Assembly (NCBI GenBank): GCA_030247855.1
Contig: JAPDRN010000056.1
Coordinates: forward strand, 1 to 64,000
Direction of reading: 5' to 3'
Source: Knufia peltigerae
Lineage: Eukaryota > Ascomycota > Eurotiomycetes > Chaetothyriales > Trichomeriaceae
DNA length: 64,000 bases
The notes below the pieces were generated by a model. That model did no database searches. It was not told the DNA's origin and was given only the letters and a program-made list of their open reading frames with translations. Shown one piece after another: positions 23,934 to 32,192 of this stretch. The position numbers and the translations under genes were made by a program. Every line of letters starts with the position of its first letter. The first letter of the stretch is position 1.

Positions 23934-24701
23934 TTACAAGTCGTTGTTGCGCTGGCGGCGTACATTCCACGCCAGCGTTGCAACGGCCAGCAGCGCTGTG
24001 GCGATGCGCAGACTGGTGGCCTGCCAACCCAGCGCAACGGCGTCGTCGAGGCTGAACACATTCCAGGCCAGGTTCATCGATACGTGCAGGGCCAGGCCGC
24101 ACCACAGGGTGTTGCCGTCGAGGTGGTCGAGCCAGGCGAAGATGAAGCCGCCGAAGGCGATCACTACACCGACGAACAAGGCCGTGCCGCCGCCGTCGAG
24201 CCCGCCGAAGCCAAGCCAGTGAACGATGCCGAACAACACGGCCTGCGGCAGTGCGAGCAACGGCCAGGGTCCACGTACGATCTTCACCAACAGCACGAAG
24301 CCGAGGCCGCGGAACAGCACTTCTTCGGCCAGCGGGAACAGCACCGCCAGCATCGTGGCATCCAGCGCCGTCAGCGCCGTGTTGGGCGTCCCCAGCATGG
24401 CCAGCCCCAGCCAGCACGGCAAGCTGGCCAGCAGCACCCACAACGGGCCACGCGTGCCGTTTCGCCGCAGGCCGAGGCTGGCCAGCAGGCCCACGCCGCG
24501 GGGACGCAGCAGCGTGGCCAGCAGTAGTGCGGCCAGCACCGCCAGCGCGTTGTCCAGCAGGCTGCCTCCGTAGGGGATGGGTAGAGCGGGAATCGGCGCG
24601 CCCAGCGCGGCAATGATGTCGCGCACGTTCAGGCCGAGTCCAACGCCAAGCAGCACCAGCAACAGGCGCATACCGGTGGGAATAGAGTCGCGGGCAGTCA
24701 C
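23934..24701 (-). CDS. CPBP family intramembrane metalloprotease
   Basis: A membrane protein of about 255 residues with seven or eight hydrophobic segments. The CPBP (Abi, CAAX protease-like) signature is present: EEVLFRG holds the Glu pair and Arg, HWLGFGG the first His, and HVSMNLAWN the last His. Bacterial members have been tied to bacteriocin self-immunity or peptide processing, but nothing nearby indicates a substrate. The start is uncertain: GTG at 24701 has AAGGA six bases upstream, while ATGs at 24707 and 24671 are in the same frame. No signal peptide other than the first membrane helix. Confidence 0.85.
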   Translation of the reverse strand: MTARDSIPTGMRLLLVLLGVGLGLNVRDIIAALGAPIPALPIPYGGSLLDNALAVLAALLLATLLRPRGVGLLASLGLRRNGTRGPLWVLLASLPCWLGLAMLGTPNTALTALDATMLAVLFPLAEEVLFRGLGFVLLVKIVRGPWPLLALPQAVLFGIVHWLGFGGLDGGGTALFVGVVIAFGGFIFAWLDHLDGNTLWCGLALHVSMNLAWNVFSLDDAVALGWQATSLRIATALLAVATLAWNVRRQRNNDL

Positions 24702-24845
24702 ATGCATTCCTTGCAGCGAGGTCGCGAGGCAGTCTGCAGGGCGGCGGACGTGGCGGCACGCGCCGGAAGTCCCTGTGCCATCGGTCATGCGTTGCCGCAC
24801 AGTCATCCGCACGCAGGTACAGTCGAGGCCAGACCGACAGGAGCA

Positions 24846-25175
24846 ATGCGAATGCTGTGCCCCGTGTGCAAGACCCAGACCCTGCAGATGGCCGAGCGCC
24901 ATGGCATCGAGATCGACTACTGCCCGAGCTGCCGTGGCGTATGGCTGGATCGTGGCGAACTGGACAAGATCATCGAGCGCGCCACTGACGGTGCAGGTGC
25001 CGCCATGCCGCCGCCAGGGCCCGCGCCTGTGCAACCGCAGGCCGCACCGCCGCCGGTGATGCACCGCGATACCCGTCATCTCGGCCAGCGCCATGATGAC
25101 AACCGTGGCCAGTACAGCCAGGGTTACAAGAAAAAGAAGAAGGAGAGCTTCCTCTCCGAGCTGTTTGATTTCTGA
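24846..25175 (+). CDS. Zinc-ribbon (zf-TFIIB) protein
   Basis: A 109-residue protein. The N-terminal zinc ribbon has two Cys pairs, CPVC (residues 4-7) and CPSC (about 28-31), in the pattern of the zf-TFIIB family, with the closing GVWLDRGELDKII. A Pro/Ala/Gln linker and a basic patch (YKKKKKESF) precede the final LSELFDF. The function of these bacterial proteins is not established. The protein is likely cytoplasmic. The gene starts 144 bp after the divergent CPBP gene, so the two have separate promoters in that space. Confidence 0.85.
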   Translation: MRMLCPVCKTQTLQMAERHGIEIDYCPSCRGVWLDRGELDKIIERATDGAGAAMPPPGPAPVQPQAAPPPVMHRDTRHLGQRHDDNRGQYSQGYKKKKKESFLSELFDF

Positions 25176-25181
25176 CGCCGC

Positions 25182-25694
25182 TCAGGGGCGGCGCAGGATG
25201 AACTCGCGGTCGCGGCTGTCGCCGACGATGAAGTCATACTCGCCGGCCTTGCTGCAGCCGTAGCGCGCGTAGAAGCGCTGCGCGCCGAAGTTCTGTTCCC
25301 ACACGCCCACCCATAGGGTGCGGCGCTGTGGCTGGTCCAGCCAGGCCATGAAGGCATCCATCAGGCGCGCGCCGTGGCCGCCGTTCTGGTGGCTGGCCAG
25401 AATGTACAGACGCTTGAGTTCGACGTCGCCATCGCGCGCGTCCGCATGCGGCAGGGTGTTGGCACCGGCGGCCAGATAGCCCACCACTGTTTCGCCATCC
25501 AGCAGCAGCCACACCGCGCTGCGCGGGTCGGACAGTTCGACCCGCTGCGGTGCGCTGCCGTAGTGATCCTGCAGGAAGGTGTGCAGGTCCTGCGGCGGAT
25601 AGGAATCGCCCCAGGTTTCGGTATAGGTGGAGATGGCGATCGCCGACAACGCGTCGACGTCGGCCAGGGTGGCACGGCGGATATGCAACGACAT
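25182..25694 (-). CDS. GNAT family N-acetyltransferase
   Basis: A 170-residue acetyltransferase, paralogue of the one at 2961-3482. The acetyl-CoA loop region reads RLYILASHQNGGHGARLMD (QNGGHGA). The FGAQRFYARYGCSKAGEY block and the ending EFILRRP match the paralogue closely. The substrate is not known. It converges tail to tail with the zinc-ribbon gene, with only 6 bp between stop codons. The start MSLHIRRATLADVDALSA is standard for the family. Confidence 0.88.
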   Translation of the reverse strand: MSLHIRRATLADVDALSAIAISTYTETWGDSYPPQDLHTFLQDHYGSAPQRVELSDPRSAVWLLLDGETVVGYLAAGANTLPHADARDGDVELKRLYILASHQNGGHGARLMDAFMAWLDQPQRRTLWVGVWEQNFGAQRFYARYGCSKAGEYDFIVGDSRDREFILRRP

Positions 25695-25775
25695 GGTGCA
25701 GCCTGCAATGGAACGTGCGGCAGTGTAGCCGGCCCCGGCGGTTGCCGGGGCTGGCTAGTGCTCACGATTGCCTGC

Positions 25776-26809
25776 TCAGAACCACATGCGGATGCCGGCG
25801 ACCCACNNNNNNNNNNNNNNNNNNNNNNNNNNNNNNNNNNNNNNNNNNNNNNNNNNNNNNNNNNNNNNNNNNNNNNNNNNNNNNNNNNNNNNNNNNNNNN
25901 NNNTTGGTCGCCGGCATAGTCTGCCGTGTCGCCGAACGCGCGTTCGTGGCTGATGCCGATGTACGGCGCGAAGCGGCGGCTGAACTCGTAGCGCAGGCGC
26001 AGGCCGGCTTCGACCTTGTTGAGGCCGCGGCCGATGCCGTACTCGGGTTCATCCTTGCTGGCCACGGTCGCTTCCAGCAGGGGCTGCAGGATCAACCGGT
26101 TGGTCAACAACACGTCGTATTCGATTTCGGCCTTGGCCATCAGCTGGCCACCGGAGCCGGCATACAGCGTGGCCGAGCTTTCGAACTTGTACGGCGCCAA
26201 CCCCTGGATGCCGATCGCCGCCCAGGTGCGTGAGTCGGCGGGGCGGAAGTCCTGGCGTACGCCGACCAGCACGTCCCACCACGGCGAAATGGCACGCCCG
26301 TAGAGTGCTTCCACGCCCGACGATTCCGTGCGGCCTTCGCTGCGTTCGCCATCTGTACGCAGCCACAGGCGGTTGATGTTGCCGCCGATCCAGCCGCTGG
26401 CCTCCCAGGCCTGGCCGTTGCCGTTCTTTCCATCCCAGTGTTCCAGGCGATCGATCAGCAGCAGGCTGTGGATTTCCGGTGGGTGCTCCATCGCACCATG
26501 CGCGATGGGTGGGAACGCGGCCGCACGATCAGCATCGGTGGGGACAGGTATCGGTTCGCGCGGCTGCATCGGCGCGGGCGTGCCGTGGCCCATTGTCGAG
26601 TGATCCATCGCGCCATGATCCATCGTTGAATGGTCCATCGCACCGTGATCCATTTTCGAATGATCTACGTCGGCAGCTGCCGCTGGTGTGGCGTCGGCAG
26701 GAGGCGAAGGCGCTGTCATGTCATGGCCGGCATGGGACTGTGCGAATGCAGGCAGCGTGGCCAGCAAGCCGAGGGTCAACAGGCTCGGAGCAAGCAGGGA
26801 ACGGCTCAT
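25776..26809 (-). CDS. copB: Copper resistance protein CopB (interrupted by Ns)
   Basis: An outer-membrane beta-barrel protein of the cop system. The signal peptide (MSRSLLAPSLLTLGLLATLPAFAQ) leads to a His/Met-rich metal-binding stretch with repeated DHGAMDHSTM units (about residues 50-75). The barrel domain (PPEIHSLLLIDRLEHW, RLWLRTDGERSEG) follows to the gap at 25807-25903. After the gap, a typical barrel ending WVAGIRMWF plus stop is found in a different phase. The 97 Ns are therefore not the true length, or there is a frameshift inside the gap. The ATG overlaps the copA stop (ATGA). copB lies last in copL-copA-copB. Confidence 0.9.
25807..25903. other. Assembly gap (97 Ns)
   Basis: Unknown bases inside copB. 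The flanking coding frames disagree by one position, so the real length should be 2 modulo 3 if the gene is intact. Confidence 0.95.
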
Positions 26810-28617
26810 TCTTCGATCCTCACTTCGCGCATCATGCCGGCTTCCATGTGGTACAGCAGATGGCAGTGGTAGGCCCAGCGACCGAGTGCATCGGCGCGTA
26901 CGCGATAGGTGCGGCGTGTACCGGGCGGCATGTCGATGGTGTGCTTGCGCAGCTGGAATTCACCCTGTGCGTTTTCCAGGTCGCTCCACACGCCATGCAG
27001 ATGGATCGGGTGCTGCATCATGGTGTCGTTGACCAGCACGATGCGCATGCGCTCGCCGTAGTTCAGCCGAAGCGGCTCGGCACCGGCGAAGGGAATGCCA
27101 TCGAACGACCAGGAGAACTTCTCCATGTGGCCGGTCAGGTGCAGCTCGATCTCGCGGCCAGGCTCGCGGCCGTCGGGGTCGTCAAACAGGCTGCGCATCG
27201 CACCATAGGTGAGCACCTGGCGGCCGTTGTCGCGCAGGCCGATGCCGGGGTCGTCCAGCTTCGGCTCGGTGGCCGAGCTCTGCATGTCCACCAGCGGGTT
27301 GTTGTGCTCGCTGGCCGGATGCTTTGGTGCCTTGCTGGCGGCATCGCCACCGCCGTGTGCGCCGTGACCCATGCTGGCGCCGCAGCCGCCTTCCATGCCC
27401 TTCATCGCCGCCATGTCGTGGCCGCCATGGCCACCGCCGCCCATGTCGTGGCCCATGTCGCTCATGGTCAGCAACGGGCGCGGGTCGCGTTGCGGAATCG
27501 GTGCCCGCAGGCCATGGCGCACCGCCAGCGTGCCGGCGGCATAACCGGTGCGGCCCATGTCCTGGCAGAAGATGGTGAAGGCATCCTGGCCGCTGGGTTC
27601 AACCAGTACGTCGTAGGTTTCGGCCGGGGCGATGCGGAACTCGTCGATGCTGACCGGATGGATGTACTGGCCATCGGCGGCGACCACGGTCATCTTCAGG
27701 CCGGGAATGCGCACGTCGAAGTAGGTCATCGACGCGCCGTTGATGAAGCGCAGCAGCACCTTTTCGCCACTGCGGAACAGCCCGGTCCAGTTGCCGGCCG
27801 GCGCAGTCCCGTTCATCAGGTAGGTGTAGGTGTGCGCGTTGATGTCGGAGATGTCGCTGGGCGTCATCCGCATCCGGCCCCACATGCCGCGGTCGGACAG
27901 CGCGGCCGACCAGCCATCGCGACGGGCGTCGCGCAGGAAGTCAGGCAGGGTGCGTTTGTAGTAGTTGTCGTGCTCGGCGAGCTTCTTCATGCGCCGGAAC
28001 AGCGCGCCAGGATCCATGTCGGTCCAGTCGGACAGCATGATCACGTGCTCGCGGTCATGCCGGTAGGGTGCCGGCTCTGCCGGATCGATGATCAGCGCAC
28101 CGTACAGCCCTGCCTGTTCCTGGAACAGCGAATGGCTGTGATACCAGTAGGTGCCGGACTGCTTGAGATCGAAGTGGTAGTGGTAGGTCTCGCCGGGGCC
28201 GATGCCGTTGAAGCTCAGGCCGGGCACGCCATCCATGTTGGCCGGCAGCAGGATGCCGTGCCAGTGGATGGAGGTGGGGTGCTGGCCGAGCGTGTTGCGC
28301 ACGAACAGGTCCACGGTCTGGCCTTCGCGCCAGCGCAGGATCGGTGCCGGCAGCGAGCCGTTGACGGTGATCGCCGGGCGGGTGCGGCCGGTGAAGTTGG
28401 CCAGCGACTCGCCGATGGCCAGTTCGACGCGGGTATCGCTGATGACCGCCGGCGCGCCGGCCAGGCGTGGCGCGGCAGAGGCGGCAGCGAGCGCGCGCTG
28501 CGGGATGCTGGCCGCGGCGATGCCGGCGACCACGCCGCCAGCAGCGATGCCCTGCACGAACAGACGGCGCGACGGCATGGGCACAGCGCCCGGGCCGGGA
28601 GGAATACGGGTACTCAT
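26806..28617 (-). CDS. copA: Multicopper oxidase CopA (copper resistance)
   Basis: A periplasmic multicopper oxidase of 603 residues that oxidises or sequesters copper. A twin-arginine signal (SRRLFVQGIAAGGVVAGIAA) sets the start at 28617. Copper ligands are visible as IHWHG, TYWYHSHS, HPIHLHG and the C-terminal HCHLLYHMEAGMM. A Met/His/Gly-rich insertion (about residues 370-410, e.g. MGHDMGGGGHGGHDMAAM) is typical of CopA and probably binds extra copper. It follows copL by 75 bp and overlaps copB by 4 bp, consistent with one copper-induced operon. Confidence 0.95.
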   Translation of the reverse strand: MSTRIPPGPGAVPMPSRRLFVQGIAAGGVVAGIAAASIPQRALAAASAAPRLAGAPAVISDTRVELAIGESLANFTGRTRPAITVNGSLPAPILRWREGQTVDLFVRNTLGQHPTSIHWHGILLPANMDGVPGLSFNGIGPGETYHYHFDLKQSGTYWYHSHSLFQEQAGLYGALIIDPAEPAPYRHDREHVIMLSDWTDMDPGALFRRMKKLAEHDNYYKRTLPDFLRDARRDGWSAALSDRGMWGRMRMTPSDISDINAHTYTYLMNGTAPAGNWTGLFRSGEKVLLRFINGASMTYFDVRIPGLKMTVVAADGQYIHPVSIDEFRIAPAETYDVLVEPSGQDAFTIFCQDMGRTGYAAGTLAVRHGLRAPIPQRDPRPLLTMSDMGHDMGGGGHGGHDMAAMKGMEGGCGASMGHGAHGGGDAASKAPKHPASEHNNPLVDMQSSATEPKLDDPGIGLRDNGRQVLTYGAMRSLFDDPDGREPGREIELHLTGHMEKFSWSFDGIPFAGAEPLRLNYGERMRIVLVNDTMMQHPIHLHGVWSDLENAQGEFQLRKHTIDMPPGTRRTYRVRADALGRWAYHCHLLYHMEAGMMREVRIEE

Positions 28618-28692
28618 GGTGGTGACTCCAAACACGGAAGGACGCCAGCACAGGGCCGGCTTCAGTGCGCAGCGCGCACGAGGCGTGTTGGA

Positions 28693-29079
28693 TCAGTTGA
28701 TGGGAGGGCGTGAGATCGGCGGCAACAGTGGTGCCGGGCGGCCGTTGGCAGGCATCGGTTGCGGAGTCAGGGAAAGACCGGGGCCGGCCAGGAACGGCAG
28801 TGCCTGCACCGCCAGCAGCGGGTGCTGCGCGCAGCTGCGCACGCAGTCCTTGATCTGGCAGTGCGCGTCATGGGCGGGGGCCTTGGCCTGTGGCGCTTCG
28901 TCGGCGGTCATGCCGGCGTGGTGGTGGCAGTCCGCGTCGCCCTCGTCGGTCATCGCCGAGGTCATCGCGTGGGCCATGCGGCCCATTTCCTCGTGTCCGC
29001 TGGCCATGGCCGCGTTCAGCCCGTTGAGCAACAGGCTGAGCATGAGCACGACACGGAGCAGGGTCGAGGCGAGGGACAT
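28693..29079 (-). CDS. copL: CopL family metal-binding regulatory protein
   Basis: First gene of the copper operon. The 128-residue protein has a signal-peptide-like N-terminus and many His, Cys and Met residues (CHHHAGM, HCQIKDCVRSCAQH), then a Pro-rich tail. In Xanthomonas, copL is needed for copper-induced copAB expression, though how it acts is not clear. The 5' leader on this strand contains a CCGGC/GCCGG hairpin at 29117-29132, about 40 nt upstream of the start. No clear CueR-type operator was found. Assignment rests on composition, position and length. Confidence 0.85.
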   Translation of the reverse strand: MSLASTLLRVVLMLSLLLNGLNAAMASGHEEMGRMAHAMTSAMTDEGDADCHHHAGMTADEAPQAKAPAHDAHCQIKDCVRSCAQHPLLAVQALPFLAGPGLSLTPQPMPANGRPAPLLPPISRPPIN

Positions 29080-29172
29080 GGCGCTAATCTAGCGGCAAGT
29101 GGGCGGACATGCACATCCGGCTGAATGGCCGGTTCAAGGTTGGAGCAGCACCAGGCTGGGGCCGGGGCGCGC

Positions 29173-30091
29173 TCAACCTTCCTCGCGCACGATCTCCACC
29201 AGGCGCGGGCCATAGCGGCTGAGCTTGGTGCCGCCGATGCCACCGACCCGGGCCAGTTCGTCCAGCGAGGTCGGGCGCTGTTCGGCGATGTTGCGCAGGG
29301 TGCTGTCGTGGAAGATCACGAAGGCCGGCACGTTCTGCTCGCGCGCCAGCTCGGCGCGCAGGCCGCGCAGCGCGTTGAACAGGGCCAGGTCCTGCGGCAG
29401 CACCGACAGGCCGGTGCGCTGCGCGCTGCGTTCACGCCCGGCACTGGCACTGACCGCATCACGGCGCATGCTGATCTGGCGGCGACCGGTCAGTACATCG
29501 CGGCTGGCATCGGTCAGGCGCAGGCCGCCGTGTCCCTCGCTGTCCACTTCCAGCAGGCTGGCCGCCACCAACTGGCGGAACACGCTGCGCCAGGTGCGCG
29601 CATCCAGATCGCGGCCGATGGCGTAGGTGCTCAGCTTGTCGTGGCCCTGCTGCTTGACCTTTTCGTTCTCGCTGCCACGCAGGACGTCGATCAGGTGGCC
29701 GACGCCGAAGCGCTGGCCACTGCGGTACACACAGCTCAAGGCCTTCTGCGCGGGGATGGTGGCATCCCAAGCGGCCGGCGGGGTCAGGCAGTTGTCGCAG
29801 TTGCCGCAGGGTTTGGGATAGGTCTCGCCGAAGCCGGCCAGCAGCACCTGGCGGCGGCACTGCATCGATTCACAGTAGCCCAGCAGGTGGTCGAGCTTGG
29901 ACCGCTCCAGCTGCTTGCGCTCCTCGCTGGCCTCGGACTGCTCGATCATCTGCTTGAGCAGTACTACATCGCCCAGGCCGTAGCAGAGCCAGGCTTCGGC
30001 GGCTTCGCCATCGCGGCCGGCGCGGCCGGTCTCCTGGTAATAGCCTTCCATCGACTTGGGAAGGTCGGTGTGGGCGACGAAGCGCACGTCC

Positions 30092-30123
<32 letters not shown>

Positions 30124-30978
30124 CGCGCACATGACAATGCCGTCCTCACGCAGGAACCGGCGCTGGTTGTTGGCACGCACTTCCGAGGGCAGGCCGGCGT
30201 GGTAGGGCAGGGCGTTGAAACCCTGCGTGCACAGGAACTCGGCGGTTTCCTCCACCTTGCGCCGTGACATGCAGTAGACGATGCCGGCCTCGCTGCGATG
30301 GCTGCGCAGGAAATCGCTCAGCTGCTTGCGGGCGTTGTCCTTCTGCACCACGGTGTAGCGGATGTTGGGGCGGTCGAAGGAGCTGACGAAGTGGCGTGCT
30401 TCGGCCAGGTCCAGGCGCTCGGCGATCTCGCGCTGGGTCGGCGGGTCGGCGGTAGCGGTCAGGGCGATCCGCGGAATCTCCGGCCAACGCTCGTGCAGGA
30501 CGGTCAGCTGCCGGTATTCGGGGCGGAAGTCGTGGCCCCATTGCGACACGCAATGGGCTTCGTCGATGGCGAACAGGGCGATCCGGCTGCGCGACAGCAG
30601 CGACAGGAAACGGCCGGTCAGCAGGCGTTCGGGGGCGACATAGAGCATGTCGAGCTCACCGGCGAGCAGTTCGCGTTCGACCCGGCCGGCCGTTTCGGCG
30701 TCCAGGGTCGAGTTCAGGAATTCGGCGCGCACACCGAGCTGGCGTAGGGCTTCGACCTGGTCCTGCATCAGTGCGATCAGCGGCGAGATGACGATGCCAC
30801 AGCCGTCACGCAGCAGGGCGGGCACTTGGTAGCACAGTGATTTGCCGCCGCCGGTAGGCATCAGCACCAGGGCATCGTGACCGGCAGCCACATGCTCCAC
30901 GATGTCCTGCTGCGGACCACGGAAATCGTCATAACCAAAGACGCGGCGGAGCAGGTCGTGCGCGGGACGGGAAGCCAT
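29173..30978 (-). CDS. recQ: ATP-dependent DNA helicase RecQ
   Basis: A 601-residue 3'-5' helicase for recombination and replication repair. Walker A is LMPTGGGKSLCYQVPALL, and the box II motif is IDEAHCVSQWGHDFRPEY. The arginine finger region is QETGRAGRDG. The zinc-binding domain has four Cys (CESMQCRRQ and CGNCDNC). A winged-helix domain and a complete HRDC domain (about residues 520-600) finish the protein. It is encoded upstream of copL on the same strand, about 90 bp apart, but the two have unrelated roles. A composite repeat region lies upstream of its start. Confidence 0.96.
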
Positions 30979-31096
30979 CCGGCTAGTTTACCCCGGCGGG
31001 GGTTCGGCCGGGTTGCACCCGGCGCCTGCTACGAGCCAGAGCAACGTCAACGTCAACGTCAAAGGCAACAGCCGGCTCTGGGGTGATCCGTGGTTT

Positions 31097-31198
31097 GGCG
31101 GGGCGGTGTCGGAGTGCGGGGACGCCGCAAGTACGTCCCTGTAGGCTTGGCCGCGGCATCCATGCCGCGGACACCCCGCAATCCGACACCGCCCCGCC
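31097..31198 (+). repeat. Long palindrome P1 (variable arms, conserved core)
   Basis: Left arm 31097-31121 (begins GGCGGGGCGGTGTCGG) pairs with 31174-31198, with one mismatch in 25. The core holds GCCGCAAGTACGTCCCTGT and an inner hairpin CCGCGGCAT/ATGCCGCGG. Together with P2 it frames the intergenic space between recQ and dps. Confidence 0.85.
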
Positions 31199-31223
31199 TT
31201 CGACAGTTTCCCGGTGACGGTCA

Positions 31224-31246
31224 GTAGATCCACGCCATGCGTGGAT
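31224..31246 (+). repeat. SMAG-type stem-loop
   Basis: GTAG-headed ATCCACGCCATGCGTGGAT hairpin between palindromes P1 and P2. Confidence 0.85.
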
Positions 31247-31275
31247 GAAATCTGTCAGATATCGACAAACAAAAT

Positions 31276-31316
31276 GGGGTCGGATCCGTTTTCCTGCGGA
31301 AAACGGATCCGACCCC
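31276..31316. repeat. 41-bp palindrome (family member 2)
   Basis: A near-perfect inverted repeat of arms starting GGGGTCGGATCCGTTTTCC. It matches members at 8334 and 46214 except at positions that change on both arms together. Confidence 0.9.
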
Positions 31317-31352
31317 AAGCGCCGGCCCGACAGATCGCGGAGGTCTGTCAAG

Positions 31353-31454
31353 GGCGGGGTGGGTCCGGTTGCGGGGGCGTGAGCGCCATGGATGGCGCGA
31401 CCGAGCCTCCATGGACGGATTCACGGCGTCCCCCGCAACCGGACCCACCCCGCC
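31353..31454 (-). repeat. Long palindrome P2 (variable arms, conserved core)
   Basis: A perfect 24-bp stem: 31353-31376 (begins GGCGGGGTGGGTCCGG) with 31431-31454. The core is the reverse complement of the P1/P5 core and includes the inner hairpin GCGCCAT/ATGGCGC. P1 and P2 face each other across 154 bp. A TTGC-rich run and the hairpin GCAGGGCGCAGCCCTGC follow, up to the dps stop. Confidence 0.85.
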
Positions 31455-31557
31455 AACCCACAGGAACCCAGCTTTTGCTTCGGCCGTTGCTGTGGCAGTT
31501 GCCGTTGCCTGTGCCTCTGCGGGTGCAGGGCGCAGCCCTGCCGAGCCCCCCAAACTC

Positions 31558-32106
31558 TTACTGGAGCAGGGAACGCAGCATCCACGCGTACTTCTCGTGG
31601 GTCTGCAGGCGCTGGGTCATCAGATCCTCGGTCGGAGCGTCGTCTCCCTTGGCCGCCACATCCAGCACTTCACGTGCCGTACGGCATACCGCTTCGTTGG
31701 CGACCACCAACTGGCGTACCATTTCACGCCAGTCCGCACTGTCGGTCAGGCCCGGCTCCTCGACGATCGAGGTCAGCGCAGCAAATTCCCGGTAGGAGCC
31801 CGGGGCATTGAAGCCCAGTGCGCGGATGCGCTCGGCCACATCGTCCAGTGCCGCCCATTGTTCGGTGTACTGGGTCTCGAACATGGTGTGCAGCGAGTTG
31901 AACATCGAGCCGGTGACATTCCAGTGGAAGTTGTGGGTCTTCAGGTAGAGCGTGAACGCATCGGCCTGGAACCGCGCCAAACCGTCGGCGATCTTCTTGC
32001 GGTCGCCCTGGGTGATCCCGATATCGATGTTGGGGGCCGACGGCGCGGAAGCCGCAAGCTTCTGCTTGCCGGTCTTGGGCTTGGTCGTGCTCTTGGTCTT
32101 CGCCAT
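31558..32106 (-). CDS. dps: Dps family DNA-binding ferritin-like protein
   Basis: A 182-residue mini-ferritin that stores iron, consumes peroxide and coats DNA in stress or stationary phase. The Lys-rich N-terminal tail (MAKTKSTTKPKTGKQK) would bind DNA. The ferroxidase site is visible in the family pattern KTHNFHWNVTGSMFNSLH, then FETQYTEQWAALDDVAERIRALG. The ATG at 32106 has a strong AAGGAGG site; an upstream in-frame ATG adds 11 residues. It is divergent from hrpA over 86 bp. No convincing OxyR site was seen in that space. Confidence 0.94.
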   Translation of the reverse strand: MAKTKSTTKPKTGKQKLAASAPSAPNIDIGITQGDRKKIADGLARFQADAFTLYLKTHNFHWNVTGSMFNSLHTMFETQYTEQWAALDDVAERIRALGFNAPGSYREFAALTSIVEEPGLTDSADWREMVRQLVVANEAVCRTAREVLDVAAKGDDAPTEDLMTQRLQTHEKYAWMLRSLLQ

Positions 32107-32192
32107 GGGGTTCCTCCTTGTGGAATCGTTGGCCTTCACAGTAAATCAGTCTTGATGACTGGTCGCATTCAAAGTTTTAAACGAACCGATTG

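Noticed and set aside
32107..32192. OxyR or Fur site between dps and hrpA
   Set aside because: I looked for the spaced ATAG/CTAT pattern and a Fur-like dyad and saw neither clearly.
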